Source: Prochlorococcus marinus str. MIT 9215
GTDB lineage: Bacteria; Cyanobacteriota; Cyanobacteriia; PCC-6307; Cyanobiaceae
Length of the DNA stretch: 17,166 bases
NCBI GenBank assembly: GCA_949486985.1
Contig: CATBLW010000185.1
Span: 1 to 17,166 of the forward strand
Direction: 5' to 3'
A model generated the notes under the pieces. It made no database searches. It saw only the letters and a program-made list of their open reading frames with translations, and had not been told where the DNA came from. Below are positions 7,144-14,474 of the stretch, one piece after another; position 1 is the stretch's first letter, and every line of letters begins with the position of its first letter. A program made the translations under genes and the position numbers.

Positions 7144-7607
7144 TCACCATTGCGGCCACCGTCCTTATGGATTAATTGGATCGAATCAATGGTCATGGCT
7201 GGGTCCAAAGCCTTGAGCATGTCGAACAGGCTGAGTAGGCCCACCGAAACTCCTGTGAGAGCCTCCATCTCAACGCCAGTTCTGTTGATGGTGCGGCAAC
7301 GAGTTTCTATCCTTAGACCGGGTGGTTCAGTGAGCGGCTCAATGTCTACCTCCATGCCGTTAAGTGGTAGAGGGTGGCAGAGGGGTATTAACTCCGAAGT
7401 TCGCTTTGCAGCTTGTATGGCTGCTACGCGTGCCACAGCAAGAACATCACCTTTTGGTGCACGACCTTCTAAAACAACGGCCAGGGTGGTTGCCTGCATG
7501 TGAATGATCCCTGCGGCTATGGCTTCGCGACGTGTTTCTGGCCTGTCAACGACATCAACAATATGGACCTCATTGGCACTGTTGAGGTGAGTGAGGGAAT
7601 CGCTCAT
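7116..7607 (-). CDS. moaC: Cyclic pyranopterin monophosphate synthase MoaC
   Basis: Works with MoaA to make cPMP from GTP, the first molybdenum-cofactor step. It is 163 residues from ATG 7607 (MSDSLTHLNSANEVHIVDV), close to the family's usual 160. The frame extends to 7679, but the added residues do not look like MoaC. Signatures are ELIPLCHPLPLNGMEVDI, NRTGVEMEALTGVSV and IHKDGG. It is followed by overlapping moeA and preceded by a small membrane protein gene. Confidence 0.95.
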   Translation of the reverse strand: MSDSLTHLNSANEVHIVDVVDRPETRREAIAAGIIHMQATTLAVVLEGRAPKGDVLAVARVAAIQAAKRTSELIPLCHPLPLNGMEVDIEPLTEPPGLRIETRCRTINRTGVEMEALTGVSVGLLSLFDMLKALDPAMTIDSIQLIHKDGGRNGEWNRGDSQT

Positions 7608-7654
7608 TAACTTGTTGCAGGGAGAAACGGCACTTTTGGCACCAGCCTGGACAT

Positions 7655-7861
7655 TCATGGCTGACCAAGGGTCTGCCATAGGGTTGCTTGATGGGTGGTG
7701 ACTGGCTCGACAATCTTGCTTGCTGCTGAAGGTGTTGGTGCTGTGTCATGAGAGCGCCATAGCTGTATGGCTAAGGAACCAATAACAAATGCACTGAGGA
7801 AACCGATTGCAATCGATATCTGGCAGCGGCTTGAGGCCGGTGCAGAGAAGCGCAAGGCCAT
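7655..7861 (-). CDS. Small single-helix membrane protein, family not recognised
   Basis: 68 residues from ATG 7861. A short basic N-terminus is followed by one strong hydrophobic helix at about residues 14-34 (ISIAIGFLSAFVIGSLAIQL), then WR and a Pro/Ala/Thr-rich tail of about 30 residues. It ends 47 nt before moaC on the same strand, so it may lead that operon. No function is assigned. The clean helix with a basic flank and the position support a real gene; the Shine-Dalgarno is weak. Confidence 0.5.
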   Translation of the reverse strand: MALRFSAPASSRCQISIAIGFLSAFVIGSLAIQLWRSHDTAPTPSAASKIVEPVTTHQATLWQTLGQP

Positions 7862-7904
7862 AGCTCAATAGAACAATCTCTACTTACTATGGAGTCAAGC
7901 TTGG

Positions 7905-8096
7905 CTATAGGACACCCATAGGGCTAATAAACTTTGCATAGCCGTAGGAATCTGCAGCAGGCCTAGACAGTGATTTTTGTACTAGGTTTTCAGAGATTAG
8001 CCAGCCGTGAGAGACTCCTAGAAATGTTCCAATAATGATGGCTAGAGGCAAAAGAAAAAATCTCGAATTTAGTCGATATTGATTCTTTCTTTGAAT
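7905..8096 (-). CDS. Small membrane protein reading frame lacking a canonical start
   Basis: A 63-codon open frame ending at TAG 7905-7907. It reads as coding: a basic N-terminus (QRKNQYRLNSR), a hydrophobic helix (FFLLPLAIIIGTFLGVSHGW), and a soluble tail ending YAKFISPMGVL. It opens immediately after an in-frame TGA (8097-8099) with an ATT at 8096. No ATG or GTG precedes the helix inside the frame. A TTG at 8051 (codon 16) would drop the basic residues. A GTG six codons before the TGA suggests a possible disrupted start. Options are ATT initiation, TTG initiation, a recent nonsense mutation, or a sequence error. It lies 43 nt before the 68-residue membrane gene and shares its layout. Function unknown. 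Confidence 0.45.
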   Translation of the reverse strand: MQRKNQYRLNSRFFLLPLAIIIGTFLGVSHGWLISENLVQKSLSRPAADSYGYAKFISPMGVL

Positions 8097-8145
8097 TCAA
8101 TTCGTCGCTAATGACACCAAATCAAACCTTGCAACAGATCTTCTG

Positions 8146-8172
8146 TTGACAACACTTGATTTTGGTTATTCT
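8146..8172 (+). promoter_or_regulatory. Candidate sigma-70-type promoter for narM
   Basis: TTGACA at 8146-8151 and TATTCT at 8167-8172 are separated by 15 bases, a short spacer. They lie about 60 nt before the narM ATG. The perfect -35 hexamer is the main support. No convincing NtcA box was found here. Confidence 0.3.
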
Positions 8173-8233
8173 TGTTACTACATCAGCTTCCTTTGGCTCG
8201 AATGTAGTCATTGTTGCCGTGCTCTTGAATTTG

Positions 8234-8701
8234 ATGGAAACGATCTTCAACCAAGCCAATTACTGCTTTGATTTTGAGTTTGACTTTGTTGAAACCTGGC
8301 GCTGTATACCGCTTTGTGTTCGTCGCAAACTGGATCTAATAGGATTGAAATTAAAGCTGGGTCATTGGCTGGAGTTGAATGTTCTACAGCGTCAGCAGCT
8401 GGTTGATTGGCCTGACGATGCCAGTGCCTTGGAGCAGCTGCGACAGCATCTGTTGAGCTGCACAGCCAAGCTGGTTGATGGCGAAGCAATTCTTTTGCTC
8501 CCTGCCAAGAGTGAAGCTTGGCAGAACGCAGCGCTTGTTCCTGAGGCTTTGGTTGAGGAGGCTGTTGCCCGAGAGATTGTTTTGGATATCGATCGGTGGG
8601 CATCGTTGAATGAATTGGAACGCTTTGCTCTCTGTAAGTTGGTCCGTCCTGGCCATGATCATCACAATCTTGCAGCTGCTTTCAGCGAGGTGCTTGGTTA
8701 A
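8234..8701 (+). CDS. narM: NarM-type nitrate reductase-associated protein
   Basis: Cyanobacterial accessory protein needed for assembly or activity of the NarB nitrate reductase; its biochemical action is not settled. It is 155 residues from ATG 8234. The conserved N-terminal block CFDFEFDFVETWRCIPLCVR is followed by RKLDLIGLKLKLGHW, both characteristic of the family, which is about 150-170 residues long. The frame extends upstream only to a TTG at 8156 with residues unlike the family. It faces narB tail to tail, 16 bp apart, so the partner genes are adjacent but separately transcribed. Confidence 0.88.
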   Translation: METIFNQANYCFDFEFDFVETWRCIPLCVRRKLDLIGLKLKLGHWLELNVLQRQQLVDWPDDASALEQLRQHLLSCTAKLVDGEAILLLPAKSEAWQNAALVPEALVEEAVAREIVLDIDRWASLNELERFALCKLVRPGHDHHNLAAAFSEVLG

Positions 8702-8717
8702 GCCAATTGCTTCATGC

Positions 8718-10868
8718 TCATGCTTGTGTAACGACCACAGCTGTTGCTTTTAATTCTGGTTGCTTGGAAATCGGACAGGCTTGCTCATGCATAAGCGCAT
8801 TCGCTTCACAGGCCAGATCTTGGTTAAAGCCCCAGTGCATCGGCAGGAATACAGAGCCGATGCGAATGTCAGCTGTGATGTTGACTTTTGCCGTGACGCG
8901 ACTGCGCCGCGAGCGGATCGCTGCCAGGTTGCCATGCTTCACACCACACCGTTCAGCATCATCAGGATGGATCTCTAGAAGCGGTTCAGGATGCATGGCT
9001 TTTAGCCGCTCTACCTTGCCGGTTCTCGTCATGGTGTGCCATTGGCCGAGATAGCGGCCCACTGTCAGGATCAATGGATAGGCTTCACTCGGTGGCTCTG
9101 CTAGGCCGAGTGGCTGCTCTGCTATGAAGCGTGCTCGTCCTGAAGCGGTCGGGAAGTGCCAGTTGGTATATAGCCGCTTTGAGCTTGAGCTGGGCTCACT
9201 ATCTAGAGGGAAAGGCCATTGTTGTGGGCCTTGTTCTTGCAGCAGTTCATGGCTTAGGCCAGAGACATCACATACTTTCCCTTTGGTGAGTGTTGTGAAT
9301 TCGCTATATACCTCTGCTGCTGAGGAATAGTTGAATTGATCGCCGAAGCCAAGTCGACATCCAAGCTCTGCAAAAATTTTCCAGTCCGCTCGGCTTTCAC
9401 CATGGGCTGGTCGGTAGGCGGGGCATAGTGTCACCCGTCGCTCTGAATTGGTCATCACACCAGCTTTTTCGCTCCATTGGGCGGCGGGTAGCAATAGATG
9501 GGCGTAGTCGGCTGTCTCACTTCCTGTATAGGCTTCGCTGACGACAACCAGGGGACACTGTCGGACTGCTGCTTTGACGCGCTCCAGGTTCGGCATGCTG
9601 ACAAGAGGATTCGTTGCTGCTACCCACCACAGATCCAGCTCATTGGCTTCCATGGCTTCTACTTGTTGCCAGGCACTGAGTCCTGGTTCAGCAGCAATCG
9701 AACCAGGTTTCATTCTCCAGACTTTTTCGACTTCAGCTCGATGGCTTGGATTGTCGACAAGTCTGTAGCCAGGTAGTAGATGGGCCAGACCACCTGCTTC
9801 ACGGCCTCCCATTGCATTGGGCTGGCCAGTGAGTGAGAAAGGGCCTGCACCGATTTTGCCGATTTGCCCCGTGAGCAGGTGCAGATTGATGAGGCCTCCC
9901 ACAACGGCTGTGCCTTCACGCCGTTGGTTGACTCCCATCGACCATAAGCTGAGCACTCCTTTACTCCGTCCCCAGAGCCGTGCCACCTCGCGTAGCTGGG
10001 ATTCCTGAATACCGCAGATCGCGATAACACGATCTGGAGTCCATTCTGAGACCAACTTGGCATAGATAGCAAAATCTTCTGTGGCTTCTTCAATGAAGTC
10101 GCTGTCAAAGCCGGTATCGCGTAGAATGAGATGAGCGATACCGTGGAGCAGGGCAAGATCCGTTCCTGGAGCAATTGCTAGATGCAGATCTGCAGCCTTG
10201 CTGGTAGCGGTTGCTCTCGGATCGACCACCACGATGGAGACGTTGCGAGGATGGCGTTTTTTGCGTTTGATTAATCGCTGAAACAACACTGGATGGCATT
10301 CAGCAGTGTTTGTGCCGATCAGGAACGCCACGCTGCAGTGATCGAGATCTTCGTAGCAACAGGGGGGGCCATCGGAGCCAAGGCTGCGGCTGTAGCCCGC
10401 CACTGCTGAGCTCATGCAGAGCCTCGAATTGGCATCGAAATTGTTTGTGCCTAGTGCTCCTTTGAGCAGTTTTTGAGCGAGGTAGTAATCCTCTGTATGG
10501 AATTGCCCTGAGCCATACATCGCGATGGCATGTTGTCTCTTGTCCTTAAGGATCTGCTTGATGCGATCCACCAGTAGCTCAAAGGCTTTATCCCAAGTAA
10601 TCGGCTTAAACTCTTCACTCAGGCTTGTGCGGTACAGCGGTTGCCGTAGGCGACCTCGAGCTAGGGCTTGCCCCACTGTTGCTCCTTTGATGCATACCTG
10701 CCCCAGGTTTGAGGGATGGTTGCGATCACCACGGGTTGCCCACATGGGCGTGCCATCGGCGTCACGACGTACGGCTCTTCCAGCTTCAGCAGGTGGCAAG
10801 ATTTCCAGGCCGCAACCAACGCCGCAGTAAGGACATTGGCTGTTCACGTTGACAGGCTTCTCAGGCAT
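8718..10868 (-). CDS. narB: Ferredoxin-dependent assimilatory nitrate reductase
   Basis: Reduces nitrate to nitrite in the cytoplasm with one [4Fe-4S] cluster and Mo-bisMGD. It is 716 residues from ATG 10868; a GTG at 10895 would add nine. N-terminal cluster cysteines are C12, C15 and C19 in QCPYCGVGCG and C59 in VCIKG. The likely molybdenum ligand is C151 in NSRLCMSSAVAG. The C-terminal dinucleotide-binding domain is intact (LILTVGRYLGQWHTMTRTG). There are no FAD or NADH domains, as expected for the cyanobacterial form. It follows nrtP by 101 nt on the same strand and probably shares its NtcA-controlled promoter. It needs the Moco genes and narM nearby. Confidence 0.97.
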   Translation of the reverse strand: MPEKPVNVNSQCPYCGVGCGLEILPPAEAGRAVRRDADGTPMWATRGDRNHPSNLGQVCIKGATVGQALARGRLRQPLYRTSLSEEFKPITWDKAFELLVDRIKQILKDKRQHAIAMYGSGQFHTEDYYLAQKLLKGALGTNNFDANSRLCMSSAVAGYSRSLGSDGPPCCYEDLDHCSVAFLIGTNTAECHPVLFQRLIKRKKRHPRNVSIVVVDPRATATSKAADLHLAIAPGTDLALLHGIAHLILRDTGFDSDFIEEATEDFAIYAKLVSEWTPDRVIAICGIQESQLREVARLWGRSKGVLSLWSMGVNQRREGTAVVGGLINLHLLTGQIGKIGAGPFSLTGQPNAMGGREAGGLAHLLPGYRLVDNPSHRAEVEKVWRMKPGSIAAEPGLSAWQQVEAMEANELDLWWVAATNPLVSMPNLERVKAAVRQCPLVVVSEAYTGSETADYAHLLLPAAQWSEKAGVMTNSERRVTLCPAYRPAHGESRADWKIFAELGCRLGFGDQFNYSSAAEVYSEFTTLTKGKVCDVSGLSHELLQEQGPQQWPFPLDSEPSSSSKRLYTNWHFPTASGRARFIAEQPLGLAEPPSEAYPLILTVGRYLGQWHTMTRTGKVERLKAMHPEPLLEIHPDDAERCGVKHGNLAAIRSRRSRVTAKVNITADIRIGSVFLPMHWGFNQDLACEANALMHEQACPISKQPELKATAVVVTQA

Positions 10869-10969
10869 TGAATGAGGAGTAAACGAAGAGAACACTCGTG
10901 GTGAGTTCTGCCTGAATAAAGAGGCAAAGGCTTACGGCAAAGCTGAGAGCAGAGGATGTACGCAACGTC

Positions 10970-12517
10970 TTAAGCCAGATCTGTTGTGGTGTTGTGATCT
11001 TCGGCAAAGGATGCTTTTGGCTCTTTTAGGAAAAAGCAGCAAAGAAAGCCAACGATCAGACCCGCGATACCCAGCATCTGAAAGAAGGCGCTGTTCGATC
11101 TGGCAAGGATGTTGGCCGCGGGAGTTGTTGATTGGCCATTCAGCCAAAACGGCAACAGGCTGTAGATCGTCAGATAGGCCACTGCTCCTACATTTCCGTA
11201 AGCGCCTACCAGGCCAGCTATCTGGCCTGTCACTCGACGTTTGACCAGTGGCACCATTGCAAAAGTTGCGCCTTCACCTGCTTGCACAAAGAAGGAGCAG
11301 GTCATGGTGAGCATCAAGGCTGTGGCCATGCCAGCCAATCCAGTGAACGTGCCTGGTTGTATTTGGCTCATCACCAGGTAGCCGATGCCAAGGCTGATGG
11401 TGAAAAATCCCATCGTTTTCTTGCGGCTGCCAAGCCGATCTGAGATCAACCCACCACAGGGACGGGCGACAAGGTTCATGAAGGCAAAAGATGAAGCAAG
11501 AATTCCAGCTGTGATTGCTGGTAAATCAAAAGTGGTCTCAAAGAATGTTGGCAACATCGACACCACAGCAAGCTCTGAACCAAAGTTGACGATGTAAGTG
11601 AGTTCGAGGATGGCAACTTGTCTGAATTCGTAGCGATCTTCTTTTCGATAGATCTTTTCTCCGAGAATTAGATCTCGGTTTGTGCGGACAATGCCCCAGA
11701 TTTGAGAAGCGAACCAAACGGCGATAAATGCTAGGGCGATGAAATGGGTTCTGGAATCAAGAAATCCAACTTTTAGAAGTCGCCATGCAAGAATAGATAG
11801 GGCTGCAGCAAAGGGAATATTCATTAGCAGAAGAAACCAAAAATCCTTAATTGAGGTAACTTCTAATCCACCAGATTTCGCAGGTTTTTGATAACTTATT
11901 CCCGGCGGAGTGTCGGTGACATTCAGAAAATAGAAAACCCCATAGATCGAAGAAATGATTCCAGTAAGAGCAATCGCGCCACGCCAGTTGATGATTAAGC
12001 CACCAATTTCAGCTCCGCCGGCAAAGGAGAGCCAGCTAGCTGCTGTCACAATGGTTAGAGCGCAGAAAGCAGAGCCAAAGTTGCCCCAGCCACCATAAAT
12101 GCCTTCTGCGAGCCCGATCTCTTTGGCTGGGAACCACTCGGCAACCATGCGTATGCCGATGACGAATCCAGCTCCTACAACTGAGAGCAGTAGACGAGAT
12201 ACAACCAGTTGGTTGAAGTTTTGAGCTGATGCAAACATCAAGCAAGGAATCACCGAAAACACCAGAAGGCTGGAGTAAGTGATCCGTGGCCCGAATTTGT
12301 CGAGCAGCATCCCTATTAAGATGCGAGCCGGCACCGTGAGAGCCACATTGCAGATGGCTAGCGTGCGAACTTGGTTAATACTTAGCCCCATATCTGCTTG
12401 CACAGTTGTGGCGAGTGGGGCCAAATTAAACCAAACGATGAATGTTAGAAAAAAGGCGAACCAGGTGAGGTGGAGCGTGCGATATCTCCCCTGGAACGAC
12501 CAAAGGTCACCAAGCAT
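10970..12517 (-). CDS. nrtP: Nitrate/nitrite transporter, major facilitator superfamily
   Basis: Uptake of nitrate and nitrite through the inner membrane. It is 515 residues with about 12 hydrophobic helices. NNP-family features include RMVAEWFPAKEIGLAEGIYGG in the first half and a matching glycine-rich, charged loop in the second (NLVARPCGGLISDRLGSRKK). A longer central loop between the halves carries a charged stretch (ILGEKIYRKEDRYEFRQ). The start is ATG 12517 (MLGDLWSFQGRYRTLHLTW). This permease replaces the ABC-type NrtABCD of many freshwater cyanobacteria and is typical of marine ones. Upstream lie a perfect NtcA box and a second near-match. The symbol napA is also used. Confidence 0.96.
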   Translation of the reverse strand: MLGDLWSFQGRYRTLHLTWFAFFLTFIVWFNLAPLATTVQADMGLSINQVRTLAICNVALTVPARILIGMLLDKFGPRITYSSLLVFSVIPCLMFASAQNFNQLVVSRLLLSVVGAGFVIGIRMVAEWFPAKEIGLAEGIYGGWGNFGSAFCALTIVTAASWLSFAGGAEIGGLIINWRGAIALTGIISSIYGVFYFLNVTDTPPGISYQKPAKSGGLEVTSIKDFWFLLLMNIPFAAALSILAWRLLKVGFLDSRTHFIALAFIAVWFASQIWGIVRTNRDLILGEKIYRKEDRYEFRQVAILELTYIVNFGSELAVVSMLPTFFETTFDLPAITAGILASSFAFMNLVARPCGGLISDRLGSRKKTMGFFTISLGIGYLVMSQIQPGTFTGLAGMATALMLTMTCSFFVQAGEGATFAMVPLVKRRVTGQIAGLVGAYGNVGAVAYLTIYSLLPFWLNGQSTTPAANILARSNSAFFQMLGIAGLIVGFLCCFFLKEPKASFAEDHNTTTDLA

Positions 12518-12632
12518 GAAGAGTCAAGAGAATGTTGATAAATCTGGCCTCAAAAAAATAGAATTCAGAATTTGAATGCGGAGAAAATGTGAATCATGAG
12601 CTAATTACAACACCTGCATGCGTATTCATGTG

Positions 12633-12646
12633 GTGCTCAAAACTAC
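12633..12646 (-). promoter_or_regulatory. Second NtcA-like box and -10 for nrtP
   Basis: Toward nrtP this reads GTA-N8-CAC, one mismatch to GTA-N8-TAC. It is followed 23 nt later by TGTAAT (12603-12608), five of six matches to TATAAT. This is the spacing of an NtcA-activated class II promoter, and it would start transcription roughly 80 nt before the nrtP ATG. Confidence 0.45.
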
Positions 12647-12681
12647 CGTTCCGTCAATAATTGGATAGAGCTATCAATAAA

Positions 12682-12695
12682 GTAATCGCCGCTAC
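12682..12695. promoter_or_regulatory. Perfect NtcA box between nrtP and mobA
   Basis: GTA-ATCGCCGC-TAC matches the NtcA consensus GTA-N8-TAC exactly. On the nrtP side, TATTGA lies 22 nt downstream (12654-12659) as a partial -10. On the mobA side only the weak TGTGAT at 12713-12718 is seen. It is 165 nt before nrtP and 87 nt before the preferred mobA start, so one site could serve both directions. Nitrogen control of nrtP by NtcA is established in marine Synechococcus; control of mobA is inferred. Confidence 0.65.
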
Positions 12696-12781
12696 GCTTT
12701 CGCTGGGCATTGTGTGATTGGCTACGGAATCTTTGCGCTTTAGTCTCTTTAATAGAAGGCAAATCAATACAGTCTCTTGCA

Positions 12782-13372
12782 TTGCTATCTCGACAAAATC
12801 TTTCTGCTTGTGTATTGAGTGGCGGCTCTAGCAGACGGATGCATCAGGACAAGGCTCTGCTGCCACACCCTTTAGGCGGCACTTGGTTGAGTCATGTTTC
12901 TGGACTATTCCTGCAACTTGGTCTGCCTGTAAGGGTGTTGAGCGGTCACGCCAGCCATCAGGCATTGAGATTGACGTTTCCAGCGATTGAGGTTGTCTCT
13001 GAGCCACCCCCTTGGCAAGGTCCTTTAAAAGCGCTGGCACGCTTATTGCCGTTGGCTGATGAAAATGCCATGTTTCTTGCGCCGGTTGATATGCCCAATC
13101 TTCGGCTTGATGCGATGCAGGCTTTAATCGCTTGTTGGCATGACAATCCCGACATCGCGGTTGTCGCTCATGACGGTCAGAGGTTGCAGCCATTGTTGGG
13201 CATTTACCCTTTTGGAGATTTGTTGCATAGGACCTTGGATCAGGAGTTGAGAGAGGGCCGGAGCTCTTGGCAGAATTGGCTTTCACGGATTCCACACCGA
13301 ACGGTGACGTTGCCGGCCATACAGCTACTAAATGCCAATAGCCGGGCTGATTTAGCAGCATTGCAGACATGA
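12782..13372 (+). CDS. mobA: Molybdenum cofactor guanylyltransferase MobA
   Basis: Transfers GMP to molybdopterin, making the bis-MGD cofactor used by NarB. It is 196 residues from TTG 12782, matching the family's usual 190-200. The nucleotide-binding loop is CVLSGGSSRRMHQDKALLP at the N-terminus; FLAPVDMPNL carries the metal-binding aspartate. No ATG or GTG precedes the loop; the frame begins at TTG 12710, but that codon would lie at or before the likely transcription start set by the NtcA box. Its stop overlaps the moaA ATG (ATGA). Confidence 0.9.
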   Translation: MLSRQNLSACVLSGGSSRRMHQDKALLPHPLGGTWLSHVSGLFLQLGLPVRVLSGHASHQALRLTFPAIEVVSEPPPWQGPLKALARLLPLADENAMFLAPVDMPNLRLDAMQALIACWHDNPDIAVVAHDGQRLQPLLGIYPFGDLLHRTLDQELREGRSSWQNWLSRIPHRTVTLPAIQLLNANSRADLAALQT

Positions 13373-14439
13373 TCAGCCAGATTGCTGTTTCGGACCGCTT
13401 GCATCGGCCATTGCAATCTTTGCGTCTTTCTTTGACGGCTCGATGCAATCTGGCGTGTCCTTATTGCCTTCCTGATCATCAGGAGCTTCCTGGCCTTTTG
13501 GACCAGGCTCAACGCTTGGCTTTGATCACTGCCGCTTGTTCTCTCGGAGTACGTCGCTTGCGATTGACTGGTGGTGAGCCTTTGTTGTCTAGTGGCCTGG
13601 AGAGTTTGCTCGCAGCCGTGCAGTCAAGGCGACTAGAGCCTGCTGATCCCTTGAGCAATCTTTTGGAAGTCACGCTGACAAGCAATGGCTTGCTGTTGTC
13701 TGAAGATCGAGCCAAGGCCTTGAAGTTGGCGGGACTCGATCGGATCACTATCAGCCTCGATGGAACCGATGGCATCAGTGTTGCCGAAATGACTGGGCAG
13801 CAAGGCGGAGAATCTAGTGGTGCTCAAATTCTTCATCGGGTCTTGGAAGCCATTCGTGCAGCCCGTAGTGCTGGATTTGATCCTGCGAGGGGTGCTCTCA
13901 AGCTCAACAGTGTCATTCAGAGGGGGCGGAATGAGCAACAAGTGCTGCCTTTGGCATCCTTGGCTCGAAATGAGGGCCTTGAACTGCGATTGATTGAATA
14001 TATGGATGTAGGCAATCGCAACGGCTGGACACCCGAGGCTGTGTTCACTGCAGAAGAAATGGTTCGTCGGATTGATGCTGTGTGGCCTCTCGTGCATCAG
14101 GGCCGAAGTCAGGCCAGTACTGCTCGCCGTTGGCGTTATCAGGATGGTGCTGGATGGATTGCTGTAGTTGCCTCCATCAGTGATCCTTTCTGCAACGGTT
14201 GCAATCGTCTAAGGCTTACGGCCGATGGCATGGCTTACACCTGTTTATTTGCAGAGCATGGGACCAGTTTGCGCCCTTGGTTGGTCCCAGAGATTGATGC
14301 TGAAGGCTTGATGTGCGCTCTGGCGGATTTATGGCAAGCGAGGCGAGATCGCTATAGCGAGCAGAGATTGTCTGCGGATGGTTCTCAGCCTTCGTCTGAC
14401 CTCACTGCGCGGCAGGAAATGGCCTATCTGGGCGGGTAG
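13369..14439 (+). CDS. moaA: GTP 3',8-cyclase MoaA (radical SAM)
   Basis: First step of molybdenum-cofactor synthesis: radical-SAM cyclisation of GTP, completed by MoaC. It is 356 residues, slightly longer than typical. The radical-SAM cluster cysteines are C26, C30 and C33 (RCNLACPYC). The second cluster is held by C275, C278 and C292 (FCNGCNRLRLTADGMAYTC). The functional C-terminal Gly-Gly is present (EMAYLGG). It overlaps mobA by four bases and converges on ureC with a 35-bp gap. Confidence 0.97.
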   Translation: MISQIAVSDRLHRPLQSLRLSLTARCNLACPYCLPDHQELPGLLDQAQRLALITAACSLGVRRLRLTGGEPLLSSGLESLLAAVQSRRLEPADPLSNLLEVTLTSNGLLLSEDRAKALKLAGLDRITISLDGTDGISVAEMTGQQGGESSGAQILHRVLEAIRAARSAGFDPARGALKLNSVIQRGRNEQQVLPLASLARNEGLELRLIEYMDVGNRNGWTPEAVFTAEEMVRRIDAVWPLVHQGRSQASTARRWRYQDGAGWIAVVASISDPFCNGCNRLRLTADGMAYTCLFAEHGTSLRPWLVPEIDAEGLMCALADLWQARRDRYSEQRLSADGSQPSSDLTARQEMAYLGG

Positions 14440-14474
14440 TTGTTGTTCTGTTCTCTTGCCTCATCTCAACGGCG

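Noticed and set aside
8102..8117. GTC-N8-CAC element upstream of narM as an NtcA site
   Set aside because: Two mismatches in the six fixed bases and no matching -10 at the right distance.
8156..8233. Upstream extension of narM
   Set aside because: Starts at TTG and adds residues outside the conserved family; ATG 8234 sits just before the conserved N-terminal block, and a candidate promoter overlaps the extension.
12828..13448. 206-residue minus-strand frame opposite mobA and moaA
   Set aside because: Overlaps two well-supported genes and shows no family features.
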